From NCBI GenBank assembly GCA_023101885.1, contig JALPQD010000361.1, forward strand, positions 19,057 to 83,056: DNA of 64,000 nt, given 5' to 3'. The notes below the pieces were generated by a model. The model was not told the origin of the DNA, made no database searches, and was given only the letters and a program-made list of their open reading frames with translations. Both the position numbers and the translations under genes were made by a program. Positions 1 to 15,770 of this stretch are shown piece by piece; the stretch's first letter is position 1, and each line of letters begins with the position of its first letter. The stretch comes from Typhlomys cinereus (Eukaryota; Chordata; Mammalia; Rodentia; Platacanthomyidae).

Positions 1-1248
1 ACTCTGACACAGACTCTAGCCTACAACCCTGTCCATGAACTTGATCCGGACCCTGAGCCTGATCCTGAACTTCACCTTGACCATGACCGTGAGCCTGACT
101 CTGAAACTAGCTTCTAACCCTGACCATGACCCTGACCCTGACGCTGAGTCTGACCCTGAATCTGACCCTGACCATCACCCTGACTCTGACCTCGATCCTG
201 ACCATGACCTGACATCTATCTTGTAAACCGTGACCCTGACCCTCACCCTAAACCCTATCCCTGACCCAGATACTGACCCTGACCCTGACCCTGACTTGAT
301 CCTAACCTGAGCCTGATCCTGAACTTGACATTGACCCTGACCGTGACATTGACCCTGACAGTAGCGTCTACCCTGACCCGGACACTGGACTTGACACTTA
401 GTCTGACCCTGACCCTGACACTTACCCGACCATGATTCGGACCCAACCCTGATGCTAATCCCTAACTCTGATCTTTACCCTAACACCTTAACCCTGACCC
501 TGACCCAGACTTTAGCTTCTAACCCTGACCTTAACCTAACGCGACACTAAACCCTAAACCTAACTTTAACCCTAGCCTAACCAAAAACACTAACGACTAA
601 ACTCTTAACCCAAAACCCTAACCCTAACCCTAAACGTAACGTTAACCCTAACCCTAACCCTAACCCAAATCCAAACATTCTATGCAAAACTCTAACTCAA
701 ACCCTAACCCTAACCCTAACCCTAACCCAAATCCAAACATTCTATGCAAAACTCTAACTCAAACCCTAACCCTAACCCTAACCCTAACCCTAAATTCTAA
801 ACCCTAAACCCTAAACCTAACCTTAACTCTAACCATTCTAAACTGAACCATGATCCTAACCAACACACTAACAATAAACCCTAAACCCTAAGTCTAAACC
901 TAACTCTAATTCTAAACCCTGGCTGTAACCCTAACCCTAACCCTACACCCTGGCCCTAACACTAAACCTAAACCTAAACCATAACCCTGACCCTGACCCA
1001 GATTTTAGCTTGTAACCCTGACCTTAACCCTAACCCTAACCTTAAACCTAACCTTAATCCTAACCCTAAAGCAAAACTCTAACACAAAACCCTAATCCTA
1101 ACACTAAACCTAACAATAACCCAAACCCTAATGCAAACCCTGAACTTAACCCTAACCCTAAACCTAACCCTAACCCTAACCCTAACCCTAACCCTAACCC
1201 CTAACCCTAACCCTAAACCTAACCGTAACCCTAACCCTAACCCTAACC

Positions 1249-1289
<41 letters not shown>

Positions 1290-1294
1290 ACCTA

Positions 1295-1338
<44 letters not shown>

Positions 1339-1846
1339 CCCTAACCCTAACCCTCAACCCTAAACCCTAACCCTAACCCTAACCCTAACTCTACCACTAA
1401 CACTAACCCTAACCCTAACCCTAACCCTAGCTTCTAACCTGACCCTGACCCTGACCCTGACCCTAGCTTCTAATACTGACCCTGACCCTAATCCTGACCC
1501 TGAAAATGCCTTCTAACTCTGACACTGATCCTGACCCTGAGTCTGACCCTGACACTGACTCTGAACTTCCCCATGACACTGACCCTGACTCTAGCTTCTA
1601 ACCCTGAACCTGAAACTGACACTGACCCTGACCCTATCTTCTGACCCTGACCCTGAGCCTATTTGCACCCTGACCCTGATCCTGACCATGACCCCTAGCT
1701 TCTAACCCCTTAACCTGATCCTGATCCTGACTCTGACCTTGACTCTAGCTTCTAACCCTGACCCTGACACTGACCCTGACCCTGATCCTGACCGTAACCC
1801 TGACCCTAACTGCTTACCCTGACCTTTACACTAACGCCTAACCCTG
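1..1846. repeat. Degenerate telomeric repeats, higher-order copy 1
   Basis: Six-base C-strand telomere-type repeats fill this block. CCCTGA variants dominate about 1-475, CCCTAA with many near-variants about 476-1430, and CCCTGA variants again from about 1431. A canonical-looking run of CCCTAA lies near 1141-1420. The CCCTAA orientation at the left edge means the chromosome end is to the left. The sequence from position 5 recurs from position 1851 (offset 1846), so this is one unit of a larger duplication. A roughly 60-bp segment is also repeated locally at 661-720 and 723-790. Short open frames here are only the repeat read as protein. Confidence 0.9.
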
Positions 1847-3055
1847 ACTCTGACACAGACTCTAGCCTACAACACTGTCCATGAACTTGATCCGGACCCT
1901 GAGCCTGATCCTGAACTTCACCTTGACCATGACCGTGAGCCTGACTCTGAAACTAGCTTCTAACCCTGACCATGACCCTGACCCTGACGCTGAGTCTGAC
2001 CCTGAATCTGACCCTGACCCTGACTCTGACCTCGATCCTGACCATGACCTGACTCTATCTTGTAACCGTGACCCTGACCCTCACCCTAACCCCTATCCCT
2101 GACCCAGATACTGACCCTGACCCTGACCCTGACCTTGATCCTAAACCTGAGCCTGATCCTGAACTTGACATTGACCCTGACCGTGACATTGACCCTGACA
2201 GTAGCTTCTAACCCTGACCCTGACACTGGACTTGACACTTAGTCTGACCCTGACCCTGACACTGACCCGGACCCTGATTCTGAACCCTAAACCCTGATGC
2301 TAATCCCTAACCCTGATCTTTACCCTAAGCACCTAAACCCTGACCCTGACCCAGACTTAGCTTCTAACCCTGACCTTAACCTAACGCTTAAAAACTACCC
2401 GTAACCCTAAACCTAACTTTAAAAACCCTGAGCCTAACCAAAAAACACTAACACTAAACTCTTACCTAACCCCAAAACCCTAAAACCCTAACCCTAAACG
2501 TAACGTTTACCCTAAACCCTAACCCTAACCCAAATCCAAACATTCTATGCAAAACTCTAAACTCAAAAACCCTAAGCCCTAACCCTAAACGCCTAGAGCC
2601 AAATTCTAACCCTAAACCAAAACCTAACCTTAACGGTCTAAACATTCTAAACTGACCATAAATCCTAACCAACACACTAACAATAAACCCTAAAACCCTA
2701 AGTCTAAACCTAACTCTAAATTCTAAACCCTGGCTGTAACCCTAACCCTAACCCCCTACACCCTGGCCCTAACACTAACCCTAAACCTAAACCATAACCC
2801 TGACCCTGACCCAGATTTTAGCTTGTAACCCTGACCTTAACCCTAACCCTAACCTTAAACCTAACCTTAATCCTAACCCTAAAGCAAAACTCTAACACAA
2901 AACCCTAATCCTAACACTAAACCTAACAATAACCCAAACCCTAATGCTAACCCTGAACTTAACCCTAACCCTAAACCTATCCCTAACCCTAACCCTAACC
3001 CTAACCCTAACCCCTAACCCTAACCCTAAACCTAACCGTAACCCTAACCCTAACC

Positions 3056-3086
<31 letters not shown>

Positions 3087-3101
3087 TTAACCCTAACCCT
3101 A

Positions 3102-3145
<44 letters not shown>

Positions 3146-3233
3146 CCCTAACCCTAACCCTCAACCCTAAACCCTAACCCTAACCCTAACCCTAACTCTA
3201 CCACTAACTAACCCTACCCTACACCCTAACCCT
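1847..3233. repeat. Degenerate telomeric repeats, higher-order copy 2
   Basis: Second copy of the telomere-like block. It repeats the order CCCTGA-rich then CCCTAA-rich and shares distinctive non-repeat words with copy 1, for example near 661 and 2530, 860 and 2668, and 1010 and 2815. The offset shrinks from 1846 to about 1805 across the copies, so small indels separate them. Extra A and C residues in homopolymers around 2380-2500 could be real divergence or sequencing error. The repeats end at about 3233, where unique GC-rich sequence begins. Confidence 0.88.
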
Positions 3234-3891
3234 AAAGACGCCGCGGAACGAGACAAGTCCCAACGCGTCTCTGGTAATGTGAGGGCAGGAGTTACTCCAC
3301 TGTCTCAGGCCGGGCTTTGTGACGGTGCCTGATGAACCCTCTATGAGAAGAAGGCTTTGGCAATTGGGCAAGACGGGGAGGGGGGGTAGTGGGGGGACAC
3401 ACCCCAGGACCTGAGGTGATACAGAGAAGGGGTGCAGGCAACCCCAGGGCCTGGAGTTGGACAGAGGCAGGGGTGGAGTGAAGGCAGGGGTGGGTTGCCC
3501 CAGGATCTGTTCCAGGCCGGTCCACCTGGTCAGAGTGAAGCCCTGTGAGCCTCAGTTTTGTAGTCAGAAGCTGGGGTGCAGGCAGACTGTGTTTCATGGA
3601 AACGCAGAGAGCAGAGAGGGGGACAAGGGGCGGAGTGGGGAGAGTGGGGCTCTAGCTTGGACGATCTGTGTTCTCTGCTGCCCTGAGCAGGTCTCAGATC
3701 GACCGTGATGTGGGGGGCGTGGAGTGTAGGGGTGTGGGGGCGTGGTGTATAGGGGTGCGGGGTGGAGCCTCTCTGCTTTCTGACCCTGGAGAGGCGGGCC
3801 TCCTCCTGAGCAGGTTTTCAGTAGAGCTTTTGGATCTGACACTCCTTGAGGCTTCCTCCCCAAGCTGCTCCAGGCGATCCTCTGCCCGGCC
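3234..3891 (+). promoter_or_regulatory. Upstream region of the regucalcin-like gene
   Basis: This 0.66-kb unique stretch separates the telomeric repeats from the first coding exon. It starts with a CpG-containing segment (3240-3275) and becomes G-rich. I see no convincing TATA box. The promoter and any 5' untranslated exon must lie here or in the repeats, but no transcription start can be fixed from sequence alone. Short open frames on both strands do not resemble known proteins. Confidence 0.35.
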
Positions 3892-7539
<3,648 letters not shown>

Positions 7540-8165
7540 CACACTGGGGGAGGTGGGGGAGGACGTGGGGGAGGACGTGGGGGAAGATGCTGGGGGGTCA
7601 TCATGTTGTGGGGGCTGTCACGTATTGATCCCCTGGGACACGGACGCCCTAGGGTCAGCCTCAGCCAGGTGTTCTTCACGTGTGGGTCTGAAGGTGAGGG
7701 AGCGACATAGTTTGTCAGCCTCAGCCTGGGTCCTGAGCACAGTATCTGCTCCATCCACAGGTCACAGGTCTGGGCGTGAGAGGACGCGCATCTTGTCTCT
7801 TCGCTGGCTGAGGCTCTTGCACCGACCATGAACCTGGAGCCCCCAGCTTTGGGGACAGCTGAGCCGGGGCTCTGTGTGCTGCCGCCCCTCCTCCCATGTC
7901 ACAGGACTCCACGGGCACCTACCTCTTCACCCCGAGTGGCATGTTAGCTCACAGTCTCTTATTCATGTGACAAAACCACAGTGCACTCAGTCGCCATTGG
8001 TCTCATACCCAAGGCCACACTTTGCCTTATGCCAAGCCCGAGGGAGCAGGGGACGCTGGTGGCGTATATGGGGTTAATTAGCTGGGGGGGCTGGATGGTC
8101 ACCTGTGGCTTGTGCGAGGATGCTGGAGGTCAGCAGGGCATTGACGTCCCTCCCTGCTCCTGACC
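7540..8165. other. 3' flank of the regucalcin-like gene
   Basis: This stretch follows the stop codon and should hold the 3' untranslated region and any lost or alternative last exon. I found no segment encoding the usual regucalcin C-terminus and no clear AATAAA signal close to the stop. A short G-rich repeat (GTGGGGGAGGAC units) lies at 7550-7595. Confidence 0.4.
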
Positions 8166-8262
8166 CACTGAGCACCTCATGACCTCGCTCTGAGCACCTC
8201 GTCACCTCGCTCTGAGCACCTCGTAACCTCGCTCTGAGCACCTCGTAACCTCACTCTTAACT
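8166..8262. repeat. Short 22-bp tandem repeat
   Basis: Four imperfect copies of a 22-bp unit containing CTCTGAGCACCTCGTAACCT in otherwise unique intergenic sequence. Confidence 0.85.
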
Positions 8263-9489
8263 TTCTAGAAACCTGACACCTCCCGTGCGAGCTATAAACA
8301 TGTTGCTGCAGAGAACGCCATGTAAACTGGCTTTATGTGTGTCTTGAGTCTCTGACTCCCCAGCATCCGTGGGAAATGGTGGCAGGCACACAGAGGCAGA
8401 GCTGGGAATCCAGGCAGGTGTCCGTAAGTACCAGCGGGGTGAGACTCACGCGTGCGCCTGGCACAAGCACTGTGGACCAAAAGCTTGTGTGAGTGATTAG
8501 TGAAGAGCGTGGAGATGGGTCCTTCATGCCCCACAAGGGCACTAAGCACCAAGAAGCACCCCACAAAGAGGACGGAGCCTGGGAATTCTGACGGCCGTGT
8601 GGTGTGCTCAAGCCTGCGGTGTTCTGAGAGCTTCACAGTGATCACTAATATGCCATGCTTCAGCACATGCGTGCACACGGGCGCCCATGCGCGTGTGCAC
8701 ACTCACAAGTACCCGCATGCACGTGCGCAGCGAATGCTACTGATGGCTGCCCACGCACACGTGCCCACACGCACAGCCAGACATGTCGACTTTAATGCAC
8801 ACCTGGCACGAGTCTTTGAGAAGCACCTGGAGGGACAGGCTTCCTGGTCTCTGGGCAGGAGGGGTATCTGCCTGGCTCTCTGGGGAGAAGGGGGCCTGGT
8901 CTGCAGGTGGGCGGGCAGATTTGTGGTCCAGGACCCCAGCTATTTCCACCTTTCTGTCCCGGAGGGACTGACCTGCTCTCCTCCTGGGGGCTGCAGCACT
9001 GCTGCTGTCGCTCCAGACCTCACACTCACCGGCTCACACAGAAATGTCAGCAACTTTGCAACCTCTCACGGAACCAACACACACACCCCACACACAGTCC
9101 CCAAACCCCCGCCACACGACACACCCCACCGCCCACGAACAGCCGACACCCCTGCAGGAGCTCTGTTTCTCAGCGGAAATGGAAACCCCGTCTCCAGACA
9201 GGTCGCCACGTCAGTCCCAAGAGGCTGAGCAAGGGCTGTAATTACTCGGATGGGTTCAGACATGCCGCCCACCGGTTCTGTTCTTTGGCTTTATGAGCCA
9301 TGGGCACCGCTGTGTAATTCAGTTTACAGAGCGCTGCTCAGCGCTTGCTGGCCGCTCGCAAAGTAAGTTTCACGCCCCAGCCCAGCTCATGCCGTTAGTC
9401 AGCCTCCCACTGGTAGCCTCCCCCGGCTCCGGCCTTGACTGCTGTCCTTATGCAGGCTGGAGGTCTTCACCCACAGGAGACCCTCCACA
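8263..9489. other. Intergenic, no gene recognised
   Basis: Mixed unique sequence. Alternating-purine CA/TG-rich words occur at 8670-8785 and 9075-9130. Open frames up to about 240 codons exist but show no conserved motif or exon structure that I recognise. Confidence 0.4.
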
Positions 9490-10006
9490 CAGACCCTCTC
9501 CCATCTGCCCCAGCCCCCCCTCCTGCTGTCAGACCCCTCCTGCTGTCAGCCTCTCCTCCTGCTGTCAGCCCCTCCTCCTGCTCTCAGCCCCTCCTGCTGC
9601 CCCAGCCCCTCCTCCTGCTCTCAGCCCCTCCTGCTGCTCTCAGCCCCTCCTGCTGCTCTCAGCCTCTCCTCCTGCTGTCAGCCCCTCCTCCTGCTCTCAG
9701 CCCCTCCTGCTGCCCCAGCCCCTCCTCCTGCTCTCAGCTCCCCCTCCTGCTGTCAGACCCCTCCTGCTGCTCTCAGCCCCTCCTCCTGCTCTCAGCCCCT
9801 CCTGCTGCCCCAGCCCCTCCTCCTGCTCTCAGCCCCTCCTGCTGCTCTCAGCCCCTCCTGCTGCTCTCAGCCTCTCCTCCTGCTGTCAGCCCCTCCTCCT
9901 GCTCTCAGCCCCTCCAGCTGCCCCAGCCCCTCCTCCTGCTCTCAGCCCCTCCTGCTGCCCCCACCCTCTCCTCCCGCCCCCAGCCCCTCCTCCCACCCTC
10001 TGCTGT
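9490..10006. repeat. Pyrimidine-rich minisatellite
   Basis: Imperfect tandem array built from CCTCCTGCTCTCAGCC and CCTCCTGCTGCCCCAGCC words, strongly strand-biased (C/T on +, G/A on -). The proline-, serine- and leucine-rich open frames crossing it (to about 254 codons) are products of the repeat. The bias makes triplex or G-quadruplex structures on the minus strand plausible. Confidence 0.9.
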
Positions 10007-11329
10007 GCATAGTTCTGCCAGGCTACACAGACATTTGTTCATCTCCCCAGACACTGACAGCAATCAGCAATCCCCACAACAGTTGATCCAGTCTCTGTCT
10101 TCCTGGAGACAATGTTGGGACCCATTACGTGGACAGGAGCACACAGTGCGTCCCCCCACGTGTCACACGCTGTGTCGTTCCCCCCATCTCACACGCTGAG
10201 TCCCCCATGTCTCCCTCCCCCACATGACTCCGAGGGTCACGGAACCATGACAGTTGTGGTGAGGGACACCTCCCCTTCCTTCACCACAGGTTCGAAAGCT
10301 TTGTTCCTCTGAGCAACTGCAGAGCGTCCTGCAGCGTGTCCATGTCTCATGCTCACGGGCCTGTGCTCACCCGAAAGGCCGTCTGTCCATGGTCAGCCTT
10401 TGCAGTGCAGTTCTGCAGCGTGGGTTGTGGCGTGTACACGCGGCATGTGCGGCTCAGCTGACCACACAGCCAGGGGTCCTGTTACGTCACTTTTCAGAGA
10501 CTGCGCCTCCACCTGACTGATCATTGGCCGTGGCTGAGGCTCTTGCATAGCCGAGTTTCTTTCACCAGGACTGTCCGCATTCTGTGACCCTCGGCATTGG
10601 GTCTGGCCATGTGCGCGCAGCCCTGCCACACTCTCCGGCTCCTCTGAATGAAGCGATACACTCAACTCTCCGGGCCTGTCATGAAAGCGCAATTAATTTT
10701 ATGACCCTGTGCAGCCCTAATTACAAGACAAAGGAGAAATAAAAGTTAATTCCATGTTAATAAGCACCTGCGAGGGAAGTGTCAACAGATGACCTGGATG
10801 CAGGGAGATGGGATTGAGACAGTCTGCAGGTTGCATGCAGGAAACAGGGAGTGCATGCACTGAGTTGAGTGAGTGCTCCCGGTGAGTGAGTGCTCCCGGT
10901 GAGTGAGTGCTCCCGGTGAGTGCTCTGGTATGGTGAGCGTTCTGGGGTCCTCAAGGGTCTGGGGTGCTGAACTCTCCGGGCGCCTTGTGCGTTATGCCAT
11001 CACAGGACTGCACCGCCACAGCACAGTGTGGGTGCTGGGGCCTCCTGACACAGGGAGTCTGCACCCCACAGCCTGACTGACCCCCATGGACACTGAATGG
11101 CTTCAGGCCCCATGGACGGGCAGCCCCTCCTCTGTGGCCTGGGGACCTTCACGAGGTCAGAGTTGGGCTGGGAGGGGTTTCAGGGGCAGCTGTTTGCCAA
11201 CAAGAGCCCCGGCTTCGCCAAGAGCAGGGAGAGTCCAGCGAGGATCCCAGGGAAGGACTGAGGGCCAGAGGGAGCAGGGAGAGAGCCAGAGAGCAGGGAG
11301 ACAGGGAACACGCAGGAGGAGTGGGGGGG
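10007..11329. other. Intergenic, with a short ~17-bp repeat
   Basis: No gene is supported. An AT-richer island lies at 10685-10765 and includes an AATAAA at 10738-10743, not linked to a gene. Three copies of a unit of about 17 bp (GTGAGTGAGTGCTCCCG) lie at about 10866-10921. Confidence 0.4.
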
Positions 11330-11540
11330 TGTGCCTGTTTGTGTGTGTCTCTGTGTGTTTGTGTGTGGGGGAGTGTATATGTCTCTGTGTGTCTCTGTAC
11401 GAGTGTGGGGGGGAGCAGGTATGTGTGTGAGTGTGTGCGTGTCTGTGTCAGTGAGTGTGTCTACGTGTGTTTGTGTGAGTGTGTGTATCTGTGTGAGAGT
11501 GAGTGTTAGTGTGTGTGTGTGTGTGTGTGTGTCTGTGTGT
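11330..11540. repeat. TG-rich simple repeat
   Basis: Interrupted (TG)n with CTGTGTG and GAGTGTG variants, ending in a purer TG run at 11508-11540. Cysteine- and valine-rich open frames here are artefacts. Confidence 0.93.
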
Positions 11541-12614
11541 TCCTTTCTTGGACTTGGGGCATCCAGTGACATCCATCAGGCCTAAGTTGGTTCCTTTGTC
11601 TTCTCAGTCTTATTCCTGAACAACCCGACACAACACATGTTACCCTGTGCAGGTTACTGTAGGGGTGCAGGTGGTGCTGGTAGCTGGGAAGGGGAGGCAC
11701 AGACAGGGCAGGAGGGTGGAACCCCAGAGCATGGCAGCAGTGTGCGGGGCATGGGAGCCCCTGGCCGCCTTGAGGGAGCGATGGTTTGCGCTACAAACAG
11801 CACATGCAAACTATACATTGCCGTATCTCTCCAGGGTCCGCTGAGCCAGCCAGAAACCGACTGTCCCCATGTGTGAGTCTTCCCACTGTACATCTAGTGC
11901 GTCCTGTCCCAGGGAGCCCGGCAGGGCCAGTGGCTCAACCTGTCAGTCACAATCCACAGCGCAACACAACGCACAGATGTTAGGAAACAGCAGGAGAGGC
12001 CACCAGGGAAGGGTGACCCCTTTATCGAAAGACAGACCAGAAGGCTGCCCTCCCTATGAGCACTTGGTATCACCTTAGTGTCTCTGTGAACTCAGGGTGA
12101 ATGCGCCCTAGGAGTGAAGACCTTTGGTTCACTTCGAAGGGACAATTGCACTAAATGGGCAACGAATCCTTTGCAGGGCCTAGAGGGACTCCCTTCCAGC
12201 TCATGAGGCAGCTGACGACGTGGTCGCCTGACATCCTCGACATTTCCCGCACAACTAAATGGATGCTGGGGGCAGCACTTGGGGACGGGTTCACGGCTCA
12301 CATCCACGTGTCTGCGGTGCGCTCTGCGTTATGCTGCCACAGGTGTTGGGCTCCTGGCTCAGGGGGCCAAGTTCCAGCTGTTCCTCCCTCCACCTTGCAA
12401 CCTCTACAATCTTCTCCCTGCGCCCTGCCACACAGGCCGTCTTCAGGCTGCTTCTCCCTGGTACCTCACCACTCATGTGACTTCTGAGTCTGCCCTGAAC
12501 ACTCCTGGTCCACAGCTGCTTCCTCCTTAGGTTCAGACTGCCGCGGCCCCTCGTGAGCCCCTCTGCATCCCCAGAACAGCAGCTTCCTGGCTGCGGGCGC
12601 CAGAGAAGATGCCC
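11541..12614. other. Intergenic, no gene recognised
   Basis: Unique sequence before the duplicated segment. No conserved coding exon, RNA gene or mobile element is recognised. Open frames are short and unremarkable. Confidence 0.4.
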
Positions 12615-12936
12615 CTCTGTTCCCAGGAGAACCCATGGGCAGCTGCACGTCCCAGCACAGCTCCAGCTTCGTGAGCAAGGCGCTTACCGGCCCCACCCAA
12701 CATCTTGTCATCAACTTTCAAGAGAGAGCCTTGGCAGGCCACTCTACCAGGGCTGTTTCACAACCTGGGTCTCCGAGGTTCCTGGGTGCGGTGGCATGAG
12801 GCCTGAGTGTGGGAGACTTTGCCCAAGTGCCTGCTGCCCACAGGTGTTCCCTAAGGGGCAGAAACAGGTTCTAGATTCTGTGGCAGAATCACACGGGGAT
12901 CCTATGTCACAAATGGGTGTGCATCCTGTAAGTCAC

Positions 12937-13460
12937 TGTGATGGTTAATCCTGGGTGTCAACTTGACATACCTGTCATGAACTAAGATCAGCTGAGACCA
13001 CACCTGGCAAGATCAGCTGAGACCACCTGAAGAGATTATCTGGATAGTACAAAGATCAGCCGTAGATCCCATAGGAACCTCTACAGATCCCATGGGAACC
13101 TCCCAGTAGTGGACCAGATAAAAGGAGCCACAGGGGAGAGAGAGACAGAGACAGAGACACAGACAGAGACAGACAAAGAGAGAGAGAAAGATAGAGATAG
13201 AGAAACAGACAGAGAGAGACAGAGACAGAGAGAGAGACAGAGAGAGAGACAGAGAGACAGGGGAGGCTCCAGGAACCCTCCAGCCATTGGATGTCTGCCG
13301 TGACTTAGCTGCCTGCAGCTTCTGCCACCAGCCATGTCTTCTCCACCATGAAAGTCTGTTCTCCCCTCTGCAACTGCAAGTTGAATAAATCTCCCTTTCT
13401 CCCTTAAGTCGTTCAACTTTGGGTGCTCTCTCACAGCAGTAGTTAAGAGTAACCATTACA
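12937..13460 (+). mobile_element. Solo LTR, ERVL/MLT2-like, with 5-bp target duplication
   Basis: Begins TGTGATGGTTAATCC and ends AACCATTACA. It is flanked by identical 5-bp sequences GTCAC (12932-12936 and 13461-13465). A TATA-like AGATAAAAGG lies near 13117-13126 and a polyadenylation signal GAATAAAT near 13383. The interior has a GAGACA-type purine repeat (13132-13262). The opening TGTGATGGTTAA...GTCAACTTGAC resembles MLT2-type LTRs. The near-inverted ends also leave a non-autonomous DNA transposon possible, but the 5-bp duplication and LTR signals favour an LTR. Confidence 0.7.
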
Positions 13461-13678
13461 GTCACCAATGGTTTTGCTCTGTGTGTGTTTGCACGTGGGT
13501 GGCACAGATGAGTGGGCGCATGGACACGAGTGTACACGAGCTTCCGCGCCTGTGGAGGCCCAAGGGCGACATCAGGAATCGTCCTTCATCACTCTTCCAC
13601 CTTTCTGCTGTGGGCTTGGGTCTCTCATTAAATTCACAGCACCTGTGAGGGGGAGTCTGGCAGCCGGCTTGCTCTAGG

Positions 13679-13823
13679 TGGTCCCAGGCTCTGCCTTCCG
13701 GAGGTAGAAGTATAGATGGGCTGCCAGCCCACCTGGCACTTTTGTGTGGCATCTCTAGGCTTGAACTCAGGTCCCTGTGCTTGTGAGGCGAGGGCTTTAG
13801 CCCCTGAGCCATCACCCTAGACC
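13679..13823 (-). mobile_element. tRNA-derived SINE
   Basis: On the minus strand the element starts near 13823 and contains a Pol III A box (TGGCTCAGGGG) and B box (GTTCAAGCC) at tRNA-like spacing. The right part lacks a clear A-tail. The same left end (GGCTCAGGGGTTAAG type) appears in the SINEs at 24617 and 25191. Confidence 0.7.
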
Positions 13824-14136
13824 ATGAACATCTCTCTCTGATGCCCGCCTCTTGCTCATCACGTCTTTCCTCCCTTCAAGGGAATCGTGGGCTCTGGCAG
13901 GAGCGAGACCACCACACGTCACCTGCAGAGTTCTCTTCCAGCACAGGAAGCTTGCAGATGCCTTCCACACGTCTCACATCCCCTGCCTTGCAGCACTCGG
14001 CATGCGCCAGGATACTAAGCATGGGACATGGAGACCAGGCGGCGAGCCAGTGCACACTGGAAACCCAGCTCCGGAGCAGCCGAGTGTCAGCTCGGGGCTT
14101 CCTGCAATGAAGAATCGTGTATGTGCATGGGGCGTG

Positions 14137-14158
14137 TAACCCTAACCCTAACCCTAAA
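14137..14158. repeat. Interstitial telomeric motif
   Basis: Three CCCTAA repeats in unique sequence, about 11 kb from the telomeric block and in the same orientation. The same motif is at 17293-17314 in the second copy. Confidence 0.9.
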
Positions 14159-14576
14159 TCCTGCAATGAAGCATGTGTGCATGGGGTATGTACATGCAGT
14201 GTGTGCTGTGCACAGGGCATATGTGAACTGCAGTTACATTGGGCTCCATGTAGTGTGCGTGGTGTGCTGTGTGTGAGCTGTATGCATGGGATGTGTGTGA
14301 GCGCGTGCATGCACTTCAGGTGTATGTGTGTGCTGTGTATGTGAGAGGCATGCATATACTGCATTCGCAAGCATGTGTGTGCTGTGCTCAGCGCTCCGTG
14401 TGGAAGATCCTGGGAGAAGCAAGCACACAGGGCTTGTGGCTCAGAGCATCAGGCTGAGCAAGTGGCTGGGCACGTTGCACCCTTCCCAGTTGTTTCCGCA
14501 GCAATGCCAGAAAGAGACATGCTTCTGCTGATGAACTTTGGGGACCCTTGTGCACGTTTCCAAATCACGGTAGGTG

Positions 14577-14680
14577 GGCTGAAGAGATGGTTCAGGGGTT
14601 AAGACTCCGTCTCAGTGGTAGAATCCAGGATGATTCCAGAAGTCACCCTTGGTCCTCCACAGGGACACACAGTGCCCTTT

Positions 14681-14722
<42 letters not shown>

Positions 14723-14728
14723 ATAAAT
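14577..14728 (+). mobile_element. B2-like SINE with CA-rich tail
   Basis: Starts GGGCTGAAGAGATGGTTCAGG, the typical left end of B2-type SINEs. It continues with a degraded body, a long (CA)n run at 14681-14718, and ends AATAAATAAA. It points to a rodent genome. Confidence 0.7.
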
Positions 14729-15690
14729 AAACAATCATGGTGGGTGCAGGCCACCCCATATAGATCAGTGTTCAAGAGCCAATGATCGAGGCCCATCCAC
14801 AGCACCCTCATGTCCTGTGAGAATCTGTTTTGATGGTTTCCAAGAGACACACTAAAAAAACCAGCTGTGGAGCTACAAGGTCGGGTTTCTGCAGCATGCC
14901 TGGGCTTGGGAGGGAGGCTGGGCTGGGGCGCTGTGGGAGGGATGCAGAGGGCAACCACGGGGTGCTTGGGACCTACACCCCTCCCCTCTCGTGGGATGAG
15001 AGGCTCCCAGGTGACATAGTGGTTGCATGAGAGGCCCCCACAGAAGCATTGTGCTGGTGGGAGTGCTCCCCAGGGGAACATGGTAGATGCATGAGCACCT
15101 GTGGGCCTCAGGGTATCCCCAAGGTAGATACTGTCCCAGGTGTCCGCATACAGACCCACAAGTGTCCCTGTGAGAAACAGCAAGTCCTCCGACCTCCCAG
15201 CTTCCCTGCCATTCATGGACACAAGGATGCCTTGCATGGAGCCAGGGAGGAAGCACACAGCAAGCTCCAGTCACCCAGGAGGCTCAGTGATACTTGCATC
15301 TAGAAAGAACACCGGGTACTTGGAAAAGAATCCTCACCGGGGCTAGGTCAGTACAGACCCAAGCTGACGTGGTAGGCTGCAGTGTGGCCCCCAAGACCCC
15401 GGGGGACGCACACTATGGTGTGGTCCGTGGATGGGGGAGTTTCTTCCTGAGGTGCTGCAGGCACAGTGCAGAGACATTCTGGATTGTCGGGGGCCCATGT
15501 CCTGCAGCAGCAGAGATGAGAGTGGCTGTTGGCCGGCCCAGAAACCCTCTTCCTCCAGCTTCAGATCACCAGAAGGTGTTTCTGAGACATGTGTTCTGAG
15601 CCTTGGGCTCCACCTCGTGGCAGCGACAGGCAATCTGTACTCCAATCCAAGTCTGACAGCTCCGCATGGCTCCTGCAGGGAAGAGAGGGC
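14729..15690. other. Non-coding part of the duplicated segment
   Basis: No gene is supported. Open frames up to about 190 codons on the minus strand overlap the CA repeat and show no family resemblance. The same sequence recurs at 17885-18846. Confidence 0.4.
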
Positions 15691-15760
15691 ATGGTAATGG
15701 TGGCAGGGAGGGCTGGGGTAGTGGTGGCAGGGAGGGCTGGGGTAGTGGTGGCAGGGAGGG

Positions 15761-15770
15761 NNNNNNNNNN
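15761..15770. other. Assembly gap (10 N)
   Basis: Ten N bases join the end of the first 3,146-bp copy to the start of the second. The gap lies inside the TGGCAGGGAGGGCTGGGGTA minisatellite. Open frames that cross it are not real. Confidence 0.99.

Larger units (their letters stand above)
12615..15760. repeat. 3,146-bp segment, first copy (identical to 15771-18916)
   Basis: Every base compared in this interval recurs at +3156, from 12615/15771 through 15760/18916. The match includes two LTR/SINE insertions, a CA microsatellite and an interstitial telomeric motif. The first copy stops inside a G-rich minisatellite at the 10-N gap. Identity across microsatellites points to one locus assembled twice rather than an old duplication. 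Confidence 0.93.

Noticed and set aside
1..3233. Short Asp/Pro-rich and Arg/Val-rich open frames
   Set aside because: They are the telomere-like hexamers read as protein.
12937..13460. DNA transposon (hAT-type) interpretation of the TGTGATGGTTAA repeat
   Set aside because: The ends are almost inverted repeats, but the 5-bp target duplication, TATA-like box and AATAAA signal fit an LTR better.
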